Source of the DNA: Flammeovirgaceae bacterium
GTDB lineage: Bacteria; Bacteroidota; Bacteroidia; Cytophagales; Cyclobacteriaceae
Direction of reading: 5' to 3'
DNA length: 64,000 nucleotides
NCBI GenBank assembly: GCA_024638265.1
Contig: JAHEKQ010000001.1
Coordinates: 154,499 to 218,498 of the forward strand
In this document: in pieces, positions 24,041 through 34,177 of the stretch
How the letters are laid out: every line of letters begins with the position of its first letter
Position numbering within the stretch: the first letter of the stretch is position 1
Position numbers and translations under genes: made by a program
Notes under the pieces: model-generated
Told to the model about the DNA's origin: nothing
Database searches by the model: none
What the model saw: the letters and a program-made list of their open reading frames with translations, nothing else

Positions 24041-26287
24041 ATGAGGATAGTTATAGCCTTTGCGTTTATAACACTGGTATTCCTGCAGGTGAAAGCCCAG
24101 GGGATTGAAGGGAGAATAGTAGATACTAACTCCTCGGGGATTCCCTATGTAAATATTGGCGTAAAAGATTCACGCATAGGAACCAACTCAGACGAAAATG
24201 GTTTCTTCAGCCTTGAGCTTGAGGATGGCAGTTACAAGTTGATTATATCCTCGGTCGGTTATGACCGCCATGAACAAACCGTTACTGTCTCCGGAAAGAC
24301 CCACCTGGATCCCATAGTTCTTATGGAAAACTCCCTCGGATTAAATGAGGTAGTGGTCACCGGTACCCAGTATGAGACCTATCTCAAGTCCTCCCCGGTT
24401 AAAGTGGAAGTTGTAACCAGCGAATACCTCATGAAGAATTTCGCCCCAACCAATCTGGTGGAGGGGATTTCTATGATTAACGGGGTGCAGGAAGTAGTGG
24501 CGTGCGGAGTTTGTTACACAAATAGTATAAGCATTAATGGGCTGCCCGGGCCTTACACGGCAGTACTTATGGACGGCACTCCGATTTATGGTAGCCTTGC
24601 CGCGACGTATGGCCTGAATGGTATCCCGACCTCAATTATCGACCGCTTCGAAGTGATCAAAGGTCCCAGCTCAACTTTGTACGGATCTGAGGCTGTAGCA
24701 GGAGTAATTAACATCATTACCAAAGACCCTGACGAACATCCGCTCTTTTCATTGGATATCATGGGTACCTCCCATCTTGAATCGTTCGGAAATATAGCCT
24801 TCTCACCCAGGTCAGGGAAACATAGGGGGTACGTGGGTATCAATTATGCGTACATCAACGACTTTGATGATGACAATGCCGATGGTTTTGGAGATATGGC
24901 TAGCCTGGATAGGATATCCCTGTTTTCCCGATGGAACATCAACCGAAAGAGCGGGAAACTATTTACCATCACCGGAAAACTCTATTTTGAAGATCGGCGA
25001 AATGGTGTAGAGGAATTCCTGAAAGATAGGGCCTACCGGGAATTGCGAGGCGACGATACGGTCTACGGGGAGAGCATTTACACCTACCGAAGCGAGTTGT
25101 TCGGTAAATATGAGTTCGGATCCGGCTTTAATCTTGATTATTCCTTTAGTCATCATGAGCAGGATAGTTATTATGGCGCGGACCACTACAGGGCAGAACA
25201 ATCGATACTATTCGGAAATTTCACCTGGCGAAAGGACCTGGAAAATCACCGGCTTCTCACGGGGTTAACTTTGAGGTCGCAATTGTATGATGATAATACG
25301 GTGGCAACAGAATTGACGGATGGTTCAAACTATCCGGACAACCAGTTCACACCCGGGCTGTTTGTTCAGGACGAGTGGATAGTATCCAAAAAAGTAACCT
25401 TGCTCAGTGGATTGAGAGCTGATTTCCATCGGGACTACCAACTTGAATGGAGCCCCCGGTTCAGTGTTAAGTACAATCCCTGGCCTTATACGACTTTCCG
25501 GCTCAATACCGGGACAGGGTTTAAGCTGGTCAACCTGTTCACTGAAGACCATGCCTTTGTAACTGGTCAACGACAGGTGGTAATTGAGGAAGAACTCAGG
25601 CCTGAAGAAAGTTATAATATCACCCTTAATGCCAACCATGCATTCGTACTCGGAGAATCCCAGGGAATGTTTGATCTCGACCTGTATTACACGCATTTTT
25701 CAAACAAGATCATTCCGGATTATGACACTCCCGGACAGATTATTTACCGAAACATAGATGGTACCGCGGAAACTAAGGGAATCAGTGCCAATCTTACACA
25801 GCAATGGGTAAATGGTCTCGGCTTGGTTGCCGGAGCCACATTTCAAAGAGCTGTCGAGATCAGTGATGAGGGTAAAAGAGCCATCGAGTTTGCCCCGGAT
25901 TGGAGTGGAGTCTTTACTCTGAACTACTTATGGAGAAAAGCTGATATCACCCTTGCATACACCGCTAATATTTCTGGACCAATGCAGTTACCCGAGGTAT
26001 ACGACCTCGATGAGAACGGTAATCCTTTTGGCTCTCCACGGCCCACGAGGTCCGTTCCATTTTCCATGCAGAATTTCCAGGTTCAAAAACAATTCAATGC
26101 TGAAACTTCAGTCTATGTTGGAGTTCAGAATCTCTTTAACTACCAACAGGAGTTATCTCCTTTGGTGGGATACAATGATCCCAACTTTTCCTCCGGATTC
26201 AGTCCTTATTTTGACACCAGCTATTCTTTCTCTCCCCTGCACGGTAGGGAATTCTACCTGGGCATTCGCTGGAACCCCGGCAAATAA
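24041..26287 (+). CDS. TonB-dependent outer-membrane receptor
   Basis: 748 residues from the ATG at 24041 (an in-frame TTG three codons earlier is less likely); signal peptide MRIVIAFAFITLVFLQVKA then QG. Residues about 22-105 form a carboxypeptidase-regulatory-like domain (GIEGRIVDTNSSGIPYVNI), next the plug (about 108-230; EVVVTGTQ, DRFEVIKGPSSTLYGSEAVAGVINIITK), then a beta-barrel ending in aromatic FYLGIRWNPGK. The plug contains a CxxC (Cys155, Cys158 in VACGVCYTNSISI), seen in a subset of Bacteroidetes receptors. Cargo is unknown; the DtxR/MntR-like box suggests iron, manganese or a metal chelate (inference). It stands alone without a SusD-type partner. Confidence 0.92.
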   Translation: MRIVIAFAFITLVFLQVKAQGIEGRIVDTNSSGIPYVNIGVKDSRIGTNSDENGFFSLELEDGSYKLIISSVGYDRHEQTVTVSGKTHLDPIVLMENSLGLNEVVVTGTQYETYLKSSPVKVEVVTSEYLMKNFAPTNLVEGISMINGVQEVVACGVCYTNSISINGLPGPYTAVLMDGTPIYGSLAATYGLNGIPTSIIDRFEVIKGPSSTLYGSEAVAGVINIITKDPDEHPLFSLDIMGTSHLESFGNIAFSPRSGKHRGYVGINYAYINDFDDDNADGFGDMASLDRISLFSRWNINRKSGKLFTITGKLYFEDRRNGVEEFLKDRAYRELRGDDTVYGESIYTYRSELFGKYEFGSGFNLDYSFSHHEQDSYYGADHYRAEQSILFGNFTWRKDLENHRLLTGLTLRSQLYDDNTVATELTDGSNYPDNQFTPGLFVQDEWIVSKKVTLLSGLRADFHRDYQLEWSPRFSVKYNPWPYTTFRLNTGTGFKLVNLFTEDHAFVTGQRQVVIEEELRPEESYNITLNANHAFVLGESQGMFDLDLYYTHFSNKIIPDYDTPGQIIYRNIDGTAETKGISANLTQQWVNGLGLVAGATFQRAVEISDEGKRAIEFAPDWSGVFTLNYLWRKADITLAYTANISGPMQLPEVYDLDENGNPFGSPRPTRSVPFSMQNFQVQKQFNAETSVYVGVQNLFNYQQELSPLVGYNDPNFSSGFSPYFDTSYSFSPLHGREFYLGIRWNPGK

Positions 26288-26290
26288 GGG

Positions 26291-26321
26291 TTTGATCAAA
26301 TCGATCTTATTTTGATCTTTG
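26291..26321 (+). promoter_or_regulatory. Candidate promoter of tpiA
   Basis: TTTG at 26291-26294, 19-bp spacer, GATCTTTG at 26314-26321 (seven of eight to the -7 consensus). The ATG is 19 nt downstream. Confidence 0.45.
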
Positions 26322-26340
26322 GACCTGAAACAATCCGATC

Positions 26341-27102
26341 ATGAGAAAGAATATTGTCGCAGGTAACTGGAAAATGAACAAAGACCATGAGGGCGCTCTC
26401 TCACTGACTTCCGAAGTGGTCCATATGGCAGGAGACGAATTGACCGATGACGTTACACTCGTTATCATCCCTCCGTTCCCTTTTCTAAAACCCGTTTCCT
26501 CCCTGTTACCAGAAGAATCCCATGTCTTTCTCGGGGCACAAAATTGTCATTGGGAAAATAGCGGAGCCTTTACCGGTGAGGTCTCTGCCTCCATGCTGGC
26601 ATCTATCGGGGTAGAATATGTGGTCATAGGTCACAGTGAGCGAAGGGAGTATTTTTCTGAGACCAATGAGCAATTGGCAAGGAAAGTCGATGCAGTCCTC
26701 AATCAAGGCATGATCCCCATTTTCTGCTGTGGCGAACCCCTGGAAATCCGTGAACATGGCGACCCCTACCAGTATGTGACCAAGCAACTTACCGAAAGTA
26801 TTTTTCATCTTGAAGAAAACGAAATGGCTAAGGTAGTGATCGCTTATGAACCCATCTGGGCTATAGGGACAGGTAAAACTGCCACTTCAGACCAGGCGCA
26901 GTATATGCACGCCGCTTTGAGAAAGCACATTGAGGAGAGGTATGGAAAGGACCTGTCCTCCCGGATATCCATTCTTTACGGGGGAAGTTGCAAACCATCG
27001 AACGCCCCGGATTTATTTTCCTGTGAAGACGTCGATGGCGGCCTGATCGGTGGGGCCAGTCTCAGTTCCAGAGATTTCGTTGATATCGCTAAATCGTTTT
27101 GA
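26341..27102 (+). CDS. tpiA: Triose-phosphate isomerase
   Basis: 253 residues, normal length. Glycolytic isomerase of glyceraldehyde 3-phosphate and dihydroxyacetone phosphate. Catalytic Lys in AGNWKMN, His in VVIGHSERREYF, Glu in IAYEPIWAIGTGKTAT, and phosphate-binding loops ILYGGSCKPSNA and GLIGGASL are all present. The prmA start overlaps its stop (TTGA), so the two are translated together. A -33/-7 type promoter lies just upstream. Confidence 0.97.
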   Translation: MRKNIVAGNWKMNKDHEGALSLTSEVVHMAGDELTDDVTLVIIPPFPFLKPVSSLLPEESHVFLGAQNCHWENSGAFTGEVSASMLASIGVEYVVIGHSERREYFSETNEQLARKVDAVLNQGMIPIFCCGEPLEIREHGDPYQYVTKQLTESIFHLEENEMAKVVIAYEPIWAIGTGKTATSDQAQYMHAALRKHIEERYGKDLSSRISILYGGSCKPSNAPDLFSCEDVDGGLIGGASLSSRDFVDIAKSF

Positions 27103-27932
27103 CAGACTACGCCCTTTTCAAACTCATCGTTCCGGGTGAGTGGAAAGAAGTGATGATCGCCGAACTGGGGGATCTTGGTTTTGACATGATGGAAGAAACC
27201 GAGGATGCGATTGAGGCTGTAGTACCGTGGGAAAGAAAGGAAACCATGCCGGTAGACTCGCTACTCAAGAGATATAAACATATCAGTGGGCTTTCCGGCT
27301 CATGGCTCGAAGTTGAAAATATCAACTGGAACGAGGAGTGGGAAAAAAATTATGACCCGATACTGGTGAGGGACAGGGTTTACATCCGGGCAGATTTTCA
27401 TCCTGTCCTTGAGGGTATCGAAAAAGAGATTGTCATAAATCCCAGGATGTCCTTCGGAACAGGCCATCACGCCACCACATGGGGAATGGTTGAGGCAATG
27501 CTTACACTCGATTTCAGAGGGAAGAAAGTGCTTGACGCGGGCTGCGGGACCGGGGTTTTGGGTATCCTCGCCGCGATGAACGATGCAAAAGAAGTTGTTG
27601 CCTATGATGTAAGTCAGTTGTGTGTAGACAATACAGAAGAAAATGCCAAAATCAATAATGTAAGCCTGATAACAGAATGCTGTACGGTAAAAGAGCTCCA
27701 AGCCAGTGGCCCATTTAACTACATACTTGCCAACATTAACAAAAACGCCTTGCTTGAAGAAATGGTGGACTATATTAAACTCCTAAAACCTGATGGAGAG
27801 CTATTTCTTAGCGGATTTTTTTCATCAGATATTGACGATATGCTAAAAAAGGCCGAATCCCTGGGAATGTCAGTGATTTACCAGGAAGATCGGGAGGGAT
27901 GGGCTACTCTTGGATTTAGGCATAAAAAATGA
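27099..27932 (+). CDS. prmA: Ribosomal protein L11 methyltransferase PrmA
   Basis: 277 residues. SAM-dependent trimethylation of ribosomal protein L11. The start is a TTG overlapping the tpiA stop; the N-terminus TDYALFKLIVPGEWKEVMIAELGDLGFD aligns with the family's substrate-binding domain and no ATG is nearby. SAM motifs: MSFGTGHHATTWGMVEAML, VLDAGCGTGVLGILAAM and YILANINKNALLEE (the NxxxN-like catalytic strand). Cytoplasmic. Possibly co-transcribed with the long exported protein gene 91 bp downstream. Confidence 0.93.
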   Translation: MTDYALFKLIVPGEWKEVMIAELGDLGFDMMEETEDAIEAVVPWERKETMPVDSLLKRYKHISGLSGSWLEVENINWNEEWEKNYDPILVRDRVYIRADFHPVLEGIEKEIVINPRMSFGTGHHATTWGMVEAMLTLDFRGKKVLDAGCGTGVLGILAAMNDAKEVVAYDVSQLCVDNTEENAKINNVSLITECCTVKELQASGPFNYILANINKNALLEEMVDYIKLLKPDGELFLSGFFSSDIDDMLKKAESLGMSVIYQEDREGWATLGFRHKK

Positions 27933-28023
27933 ACCCGATTAGGGATACTTTTCTTTTGAACACCCGTTATAATGTAATAAAACCCAATTTTGGTAAATTG
28001 AGTGAATTTATGGGTCCGGCCAG

Positions 28024-31000
28024 GTGAATAAATTGATCAAATACATATGGCTGCTAGCAGCTTGTCTGCCAGTTAACCTCTTCGCCCAGGGATTGGAATT
28101 ACCCCAAACCCCGGAGGAATATGGTGCTGCCGTAAAGGAAATGCTTACACGCACGAACAAGGAAAGTGCAATGGCTACGGGTGCTACATTTGATGTAGTG
28201 TGGAACAGCCTGACCCTTGATGCCAAAAAGAAGATTATGGCCGCCGGCATGGACACCCGGGAACGAAAGTATCCCATATATCCACATCTTTCAGAATACT
28301 TCAGAAGTATCGCCCTGGCCGTGGAAAAAGAAGGAGTTGATCCGGGTACCCTGATTGATTATCTCAACATGACGGACAAAGTCCGTGCTGACTTTGACAA
28401 GGCGAAGTACCTGCGGTACCTGAGAACTATGGCGATATTTTTCGAGTTCCATGCCCTTCACAATAGTCCCAGGAACCGTTTATATCCCGTGAATGACAAT
28501 TACGTCTTTGAGTATATAGGAGAACCGGAAGGTGCTTATGCAGACACCGACAGTTCCTACCTGGATCCGTATTATTACGATACATCCTATTACAGCGACG
28601 ACTATTACAGTGATCCTAACTACCAGGACGAGATTTATGACCCTTATGATCCAGATTACGTGGATCCCTACGCTCAACAGGAGGAGTATGTAGCCGAACC
28701 CGTTGATCCCTATGCAGAGATTGACTTCATGAAACCTGAAGTGATTATCCCTGAACCCTACGGCCCTATCATACGGTTTGAGCAAGTTTCATTGAACATA
28801 GCTACCTACTATGATTCGGTATTTATCGAAAATACATCCGGGTTCTTTTCCCTGGATGATAATTCCTTCACTGGTGAGGGAGGCACTTTCGATTGGTCTG
28901 TAGCCGGACTTGAACCTGTTTATGTCGACTTGGATAAATACACCTTTGATGCAAATAAACCTGAATTCCTGGCCGTCGACGTGACGCTTCATTACGACTC
29001 CTTACTCAATATGCCAATCAAGGGATATATGAAATTTGAAAGTGTAAGACACGATTCTATTGTCAAGCCCAAATTCCCCGTATTTACTTCTTACAGGGCT
29101 GATCAAAAGGTAGCGTTAACCAATGATCCGGCAGTGAATTTTACAGGGGGATTCTCCCTCAACGGCGCAAACCCGGGGACACGAAACCTTTTTGATTACC
29201 CGAGCAGGGTCGAAATCCTGGGAAACCCCGGCAAGAAGGTCGAATTCCGGTCCAGGGACTTTGAATTTGGTGACACAGTGCTCAGGGCCCCTAATGCCCG
29301 TATGGTTATTCATCACAAGAGCGACTCCATATTTCATCCTTCCGTACGATTCAGCTACTACTATGGATCGAAAGACCTTCGGGTGACCAAGGAGCGCGGA
29401 AAATTTAAGGACACTCCCTTCATTTCTTCATTCTTTGGTATGAATATCAAGACGGAAGACCTTTACTGGAATATGGGAGGTGACAGTCTAGATCTGAATA
29501 TCAGGAATGGCAAAACCATTGTTCCTACCGTATTTGAATCCTTTAATCACTTCGAGCGTACAGATTTCTTCAAGCTTCGGGGTCTTTACAGTTTCAACCC
29601 TCTACTTCAACTGGTCAATTACAGCAAGCGGATCATGTCCGACCGGTTTTTCCTTGGGGATATGGCCTCTGATACCAAAATCAATTATGAAATGCTGGAG
29701 GGAGGTACCCAGATGTTACATTATAAAGGACTTCTCTCCTATGACCGGGCAAGCGGACAAGTTATCCTGTATCCCAATGCCATTGATATGGTAGATGCCA
29801 ACATGGGAAAAGTTGATTATGACGACATCATTCTTGAATCGATTATGTCGGAAGATCGCTATTCACCCAACGCCACGGTATACCTGGAAGATGAGCGGAT
29901 AGAGGTAAGGGGAGTGGAAACTTTCGGCGTAAGTGACTCCCTCAACGTAAATATTTTCCCGGACAGCTCAAGGATTACCATCCTGAAAAACCGGGATATC
30001 AAGTTTGACGGTATTATTACTGCCGGAAACTTTGAATACGTTGGTAAGGATTTCACATTCAAATACGATAGTTTCCTGGTAAATCTTGGTGTTATTGAGT
30101 CGGTTCAATTTTATGTTACCGACAGCCTGGGGAATCGTAGCCAGATTGACAATCGCATGGTAGGGCTGGATTCGGCGGCAGCCGCGGTTGCCGGGGTCTC
30201 GGCGGCAGACAACGCTACTTCGGGTACCCTGTATATCAACGCGCCCGACAATAAGTCTGCAAAGATCGAGTATCCCAACTATCCCAACTTTAATGCGGGT
30301 ATGGGGGCCGTAGTATATTTTGACAGGCCTGAGATCCTCGATGGTATTTATGATAAATCCATATTTTTTGTGGCGCCCCCGTTCAAAATCGACAGCTTGA
30401 ATGACAGTGATCCCGCAGCTATTCAATTTGAGGGAGCATTTGCTTCCAGTGGGATGTTCCCGGTATTCGAGGAAAAACTAGAGCGTCAACCCGACAATTC
30501 TATGGGTTTTGTTCATGATATTCCGGAGGAGGGATACCAGCTTTACCAGGGAGAGGGAACCATGCAGGGGGGGCTCAGTCTAAACAAGGAAGGACTGAGG
30601 GGCCAGGGTAAAATCGATTTTCTCACAACCACCTTATTGTCTGACGATTTTACATTTTACCCCGACTCCATTACCGGTTATGGCCAATCGGGGCAAATGC
30701 TGGAAGAAGATTATAATGGCCTGGTCTATCCCGCTGCAGACTTCAGCAACTACCGGCTTAAGTGGCTGCCCAAAAAAGACTCTATGTACATCTACAATGT
30801 CGGTGACCCTTTCCAGTTTTACAATGGAGTGGCTTCTCTCGATGGTGTGGCAGCGATCACCAATCTGGGGGTTCGCGGCAAAGGTACACTTCGAAGTCTT
30901 GGCTCGGTCGCTGAATCCGATCGGATTATCCTTAACAGTGATAATTTCACTGCCAGGAATTCGGAATTCATCGTAGAATCTGACGACCCCACCAAGCCAA

Positions 31001-32844
31001 CCCTTGCAGGAACCGATGTAAGACTGGACTTCAACCTCCTCGAAAACTACGCTACGATCGGGCCTGAGGTAGTAGGAGATGATGCTATTACCTTCCCATA
31101 TGCACAGTTTAAGACATCAATTCCCACGGCCCGCTGGGACCTGGCTGATCAGAAAATCTACATGGAGAAACCGGAGGAAGTTGCCATTGAAGACTCCTAT
31201 TTCTATACCACTCGAAATGACCTCGACTCCCTCAGTTTTTCAGGTACCAGTGCCGTATATGACATCCAATCTCTTGAGCTGAAGGTGAGTGGAATCCCGT
31301 ATATCGAAGTCGCAGATGCCCGTATAATTCCTGAAAATAACGAAGTGCTTGTCCTCGAAAACAGCACGATCGGAACACTTAAAAATACCGTCGTACTCCT
31401 GGACCGGTTTGATTTCTACCATCGCCTGTATGATGGGGTAATCACGGTGATCTCACGGAATGAATTTTCGGGCTATGCCACCTACGAGTTGATCAATGCT
31501 GTTCAGGATACGTTCGCGATCCAAATGACAGATTTCAGGCTTGAAGAGTTCATCGATGAGAGTAATCGCCGGGCAGTTCCTGAAATGCATACCGTAGCTA
31601 ATGGTACGGTGGTCGAGAATGACAGGATACTCATGTCGCCGGGCATGTTCTACAAAGGTGATGTAAAACTGGAGGCTCACAATCCCGCACTGAAGCTCAG
31701 TGGATATATCAAGCTGAACCTCACCAAAATCCCAAACTACAACACCTGGATCAGGTACAGTAGTGACGCAACACAGGAAACGATTGTCCTTGACTTTGAT
31801 AATGCCCTGACCGAAGGTGGGAAAGTAGTTTCCGCTGGGCTTTATTTTGATTCTGAAGACAATGACCTCTACAGTATTTTCGTTGACGACCCCCATTTCC
31901 TGGAAGACGAGATTTTTTTCCGCCCCTCCGGTGAATTATTCTATGACGAAGACAGTGCCCGCTTTGTCATCGAAGACCCATTGAAAGCGAGTGGTGAAAA
32001 TTTTTCGGGAAAGCTGTTCACTTACGATGAGGCCACATCTGATATTAGTTTTGAAGGGCCGGTTCAGTTTTTTCCTCCAACCAAGCAGGCCGACATCCTC
32101 GCATCCATGATCGGTACGGGCAGGCTTGACAGCTCAAACTTTGATTTCAACACTTTCCTGGCCATCGATTTTGATATCGACAACCGGATCTGGGATATCA
32201 TGGCCTATAACCTTCAGGATATTATTCAAAATCTGGGGGCCCCGGATGGATACGGTGACCCTACCAGTCTGCTTTATAAAGTAGCAGAGATTATTGGGGA
32301 ACGCGCAGCCAAGGACTACGAAGAGAGGACGCTCCAGGAATTCATTCCTCTGGCCGGATTCACCAAAGAGACCGCAAGGCCCCTCGTCTTTCCGGATGTA
32401 GAATTAAAGTGGTCCTCCGAACACAAGGCATTCTATTCGGAAGGCCTCCTGGGTATGGCTGGCGTGAAGGGATATGATGTAAATGGTGCCTGGGAGGGAT
32501 TCATGGAGATAAAGAAAAACGAAGATGGCTCCCCAGTATTTAACCTGTTCTTTAAAGCCGCATTTGATTCATGGTATTATATCAGTTATGAAGATAACCG
32601 CTTACTTCTCTTTTCATCACTGGTAGAATTTAACGATGAAGTAGCCAAGCGTTCCAATGCCGCAAAAGCAAAAATTGGCGATCTGATATTTATTATGGGA
32701 GACCGTGCTGAGACCCAGAATTACGTTGATAATTTCAGGCTCAAATATTACGGCATTGACGAACCCTATGTGCTGGATGCAGAGGCAGATCTTGACGAAG
32801 AGGGAAAGAAAAAGAAAGGCACCAAGGCGGATGACGGTTTTTAA
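28024..32844 (+). CDS. Giant exported protein of unknown function (1606 residues), beta-rich
   Basis: The signal peptide (YIWLLAACLPVNLFA, then QG) sends the protein to the periplasm or outer membrane. Residues about 22-170 are helical and soluble-looking. Residues about 172-231 form a Tyr/Asp-rich linker (DPYYYDTSYYSDDYYSDP and similar; 16 Tyr in 61 residues). From about 240 to 1500 the chain is a long series of short beta strands with recurring wording such as FDGIITAGNFEYVGKDF, VRGVETFGVSDS, IYMEKPEEVAI and LKASGENFSGKLF, suggesting a beta-solenoid or stacked jellyroll like the LptA/LptD or AsmA-type lipid-bridge folds (inference from strand pattern only). The C-terminal tail is charged (EEGKKKKGTKADDGF). 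No catalytic motif and no T9SS sorting domain were found. Stop overlaps that of a convergent kinase gene (TTAA). Confidence 0.7.
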   Translation: MNKLIKYIWLLAACLPVNLFAQGLELPQTPEEYGAAVKEMLTRTNKESAMATGATFDVVWNSLTLDAKKKIMAAGMDTRERKYPIYPHLSEYFRSIALAVEKEGVDPGTLIDYLNMTDKVRADFDKAKYLRYLRTMAIFFEFHALHNSPRNRLYPVNDNYVFEYIGEPEGAYADTDSSYLDPYYYDTSYYSDDYYSDPNYQDEIYDPYDPDYVDPYAQQEEYVAEPVDPYAEIDFMKPEVIIPEPYGPIIRFEQVSLNIATYYDSVFIENTSGFFSLDDNSFTGEGGTFDWSVAGLEPVYVDLDKYTFDANKPEFLAVDVTLHYDSLLNMPIKGYMKFESVRHDSIVKPKFPVFTSYRADQKVALTNDPAVNFTGGFSLNGANPGTRNLFDYPSRVEILGNPGKKVEFRSRDFEFGDTVLRAPNARMVIHHKSDSIFHPSVRFSYYYGSKDLRVTKERGKFKDTPFISSFFGMNIKTEDLYWNMGGDSLDLNIRNGKTIVPTVFESFNHFERTDFFKLRGLYSFNPLLQLVNYSKRIMSDRFFLGDMASDTKINYEMLEGGTQMLHYKGLLSYDRASGQVILYPNAIDMVDANMGKVDYDDIILESIMSEDRYSPNATVYLEDERIEVRGVETFGVSDSLNVNIFPDSSRITILKNRDIKFDGIITAGNFEYVGKDFTFKYDSFLVNLGVIESVQFYVTDSLGNRSQIDNRMVGLDSAAAAVAGVSAADNATSGTLYINAPDNKSAKIEYPNYPNFNAGMGAVVYFDRPEILDGIYDKSIFFVAPPFKIDSLNDSDPAAIQFEGAFASSGMFPVFEEKLERQPDNSMGFVHDIPEEGYQLYQGEGTMQGGLSLNKEGLRGQGKIDFLTTTLLSDDFTFYPDSITGYGQSGQMLEEDYNGLVYPAADFSNYRLKWLPKKDSMYIYNVGDPFQFYNGVASLDGVAAITNLGVRGKGTLRSLGSVAESDRIILNSDNFTARNSEFIVESDDPTKPTLAGTDVRLDFNLLENYATIGPEVVGDDAITFPYAQFKTSIPTARWDLADQKIYMEKPEEVAIEDSYFYTTRNDLDSLSFSGTSAVYDIQSLELKVSGIPYIEVADARIIPENNEVLVLENSTIGTLKNTVVLLDRFDFYHRLYDGVITVISRNEFSGYATYELINAVQDTFAIQMTDFRLEEFIDESNRRAVPEMHTVANGTVVENDRILMSPGMFYKGDVKLEAHNPALKLSGYIKLNLTKIPNYNTWIRYSSDATQETIVLDFDNALTEGGKVVSAGLYFDSEDNDLYSIFVDDPHFLEDEIFFRPSGELFYDEDSARFVIEDPLKASGENFSGKLFTYDEATSDISFEGPVQFFPPTKQADILASMIGTGRLDSSNFDFNTFLAIDFDIDNRIWDIMAYNLQDIIQNLGAPDGYGDPTSLLYKVAEIIGERAAKDYEERTLQEFIPLAGFTKETARPLVFPDVELKWSSEHKAFYSEGLLGMAGVKGYDVNGAWEGFMEIKKNEDGSPVFNLFFKAAFDSWYYISYEDNRLLLFSSLVEFNDEVAKRSNAAKAKIGDLIFIMGDRAETQNYVDNFRLKYYGIDEPYVLDAEADLDEEGKKKKGTKADDGF

Positions 32845-34151
32845 TGATGGTGAGGAAGCCTGATTTTAAATGTGGTCCCCTTTCCTTTTTCACTTTGAAC
32901 AATTAATTCTCCCCCGAGTAATTCGATATACCGTTTTGATATAGAAAGGCCCAATCCTGATCCTTCAAAATCCCGGTTAAAACCCCTGCTTTCCTGTTCA
33001 AAGGCATTGAATATTTTTGGAAGAAAATCTTCTGAAATGCCGATACCCGTGTCTACGACTTGAATCTCCACATTATTTTCATTCTGATCGGTGCTGATCT
33101 CCACCGAACCTTCATCCGTAAATTTAATCCCGTTGCCAATGATGTTATTCATTATCTGGTACATTATATCCTCAGTCGCATAGCAGGAAATATCTGATTT
33201 TTTAAAGGTGGATTTGAGCTCTATGCCCTTCTTGTCGGCCAAAGGTTTCAACAATTTCACGGTTGAATTGACCAGGTAATTGATATCGAGTTTCTTGAGT
33301 TCGATCCGTTCTCCCTCCGCTTCCATTTTGGATAACTTTAGGATACTAGTGATTGTGTTGAGCAACCTTCTGCTGCTTTCAAGCTGCATATCAGCCATTT
33401 TCTTCACTTCCTGGTTCTGCGTAGCTTCCCCGATCAATTCTGAAAGGCCGATGATCCCATTGATAGGAGTTCGGATCTCATGCGACATATTTGCCAGGAA
33501 GTGGGTTTTTAGACGGCTCATTTCATCCGCCGAGTCCCTTGCTTCCTTCAACATGAGATTGGATTCGGTAAGGTGGCTTGAGAATTGATTATTAGCCCTG
33601 TGAAACTGAATCAACATATAAATGATCAGTACAAGGACAACAAAAAATGCAAGTGCCTGTTCGGGAGGAGTAATTACCTCGGGTTGAAAGCTGGTCCATT
33701 GAATCCCTTCATAATTCAGAAACATGACCACCAAAATCCCGATAGCCTGAATGATCAGGTAAATGAACCCCGTTCGGATTGAGAGGAAATAGAATCCAAA
33801 GATCACATTCACGAAGAAAAGGGCAATGGTCGAATAATCAACTTCCTGAATTACGATAAACACATTGGAAAGTACAGACAGGCACGACAGGCTTAACAAT
33901 ATGTGTACTGTCGTTGTAATTTGACCCCTTGACTTTGAAAAGAAAAGCAATCCCATCATTATCACCAGGGACACAAATGCTCTAATGGCTATGCTGAATT
34001 GACCAAGGTATAATGTATAGATTCCAATGATGCCCGTGAGAAGAGACGCAAATAGAATTATATCAAAAACAATCCGAACCTTAGCCGAATCCAGGATATT
34101 CATCCCGGCGGTTATATCTCCTATAAAATATTTCCGGATGCTTTTGTACAC
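32841..34151 (-). CDS. Membrane sensor histidine kinase
   Basis: 436 residues from a GTG at 34151; an ATG at 34103 would give 420. Six hydrophobic segments (about residues 28-190) form the sensor part, without a recognisable periplasmic domain. Then a coiled coil and a HisKA domain with FLANMSHEIRTPINGIIGLSEL (His224), and an ATPase domain with IMNNIIGNGIKFT (N box), VDTGIGISEDFLPKIFNAFEQ and GSGLGLSISKRYIELLGG (G boxes). No receiver or Hpt domain and no response regulator beside it, so the partner is unknown. Convergent with the 1606-residue gene. Confidence 0.9.
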   Translation of the reverse strand: MYKSIRKYFIGDITAGMNILDSAKVRIVFDIILFASLLTGIIGIYTLYLGQFSIAIRAFVSLVIMMGLLFFSKSRGQITTTVHILLSLSCLSVLSNVFIVIQEVDYSTIALFFVNVIFGFYFLSIRTGFIYLIIQAIGILVVMFLNYEGIQWTSFQPEVITPPEQALAFFVVLVLIIYMLIQFHRANNQFSSHLTESNLMLKEARDSADEMSRLKTHFLANMSHEIRTPINGIIGLSELIGEATQNQEVKKMADMQLESSRRLLNTITSILKLSKMEAEGERIELKKLDINYLVNSTVKLLKPLADKKGIELKSTFKKSDISCYATEDIMYQIMNNIIGNGIKFTDEGSVEISTDQNENNVEIQVVDTGIGISEDFLPKIFNAFEQESRGFNRDFEGSGLGLSISKRYIELLGGELIVQSEKGKGTTFKIRLPHHH

Positions 34152-34177
34152 GGGGTAAATATAAAAAATATGCTAAA

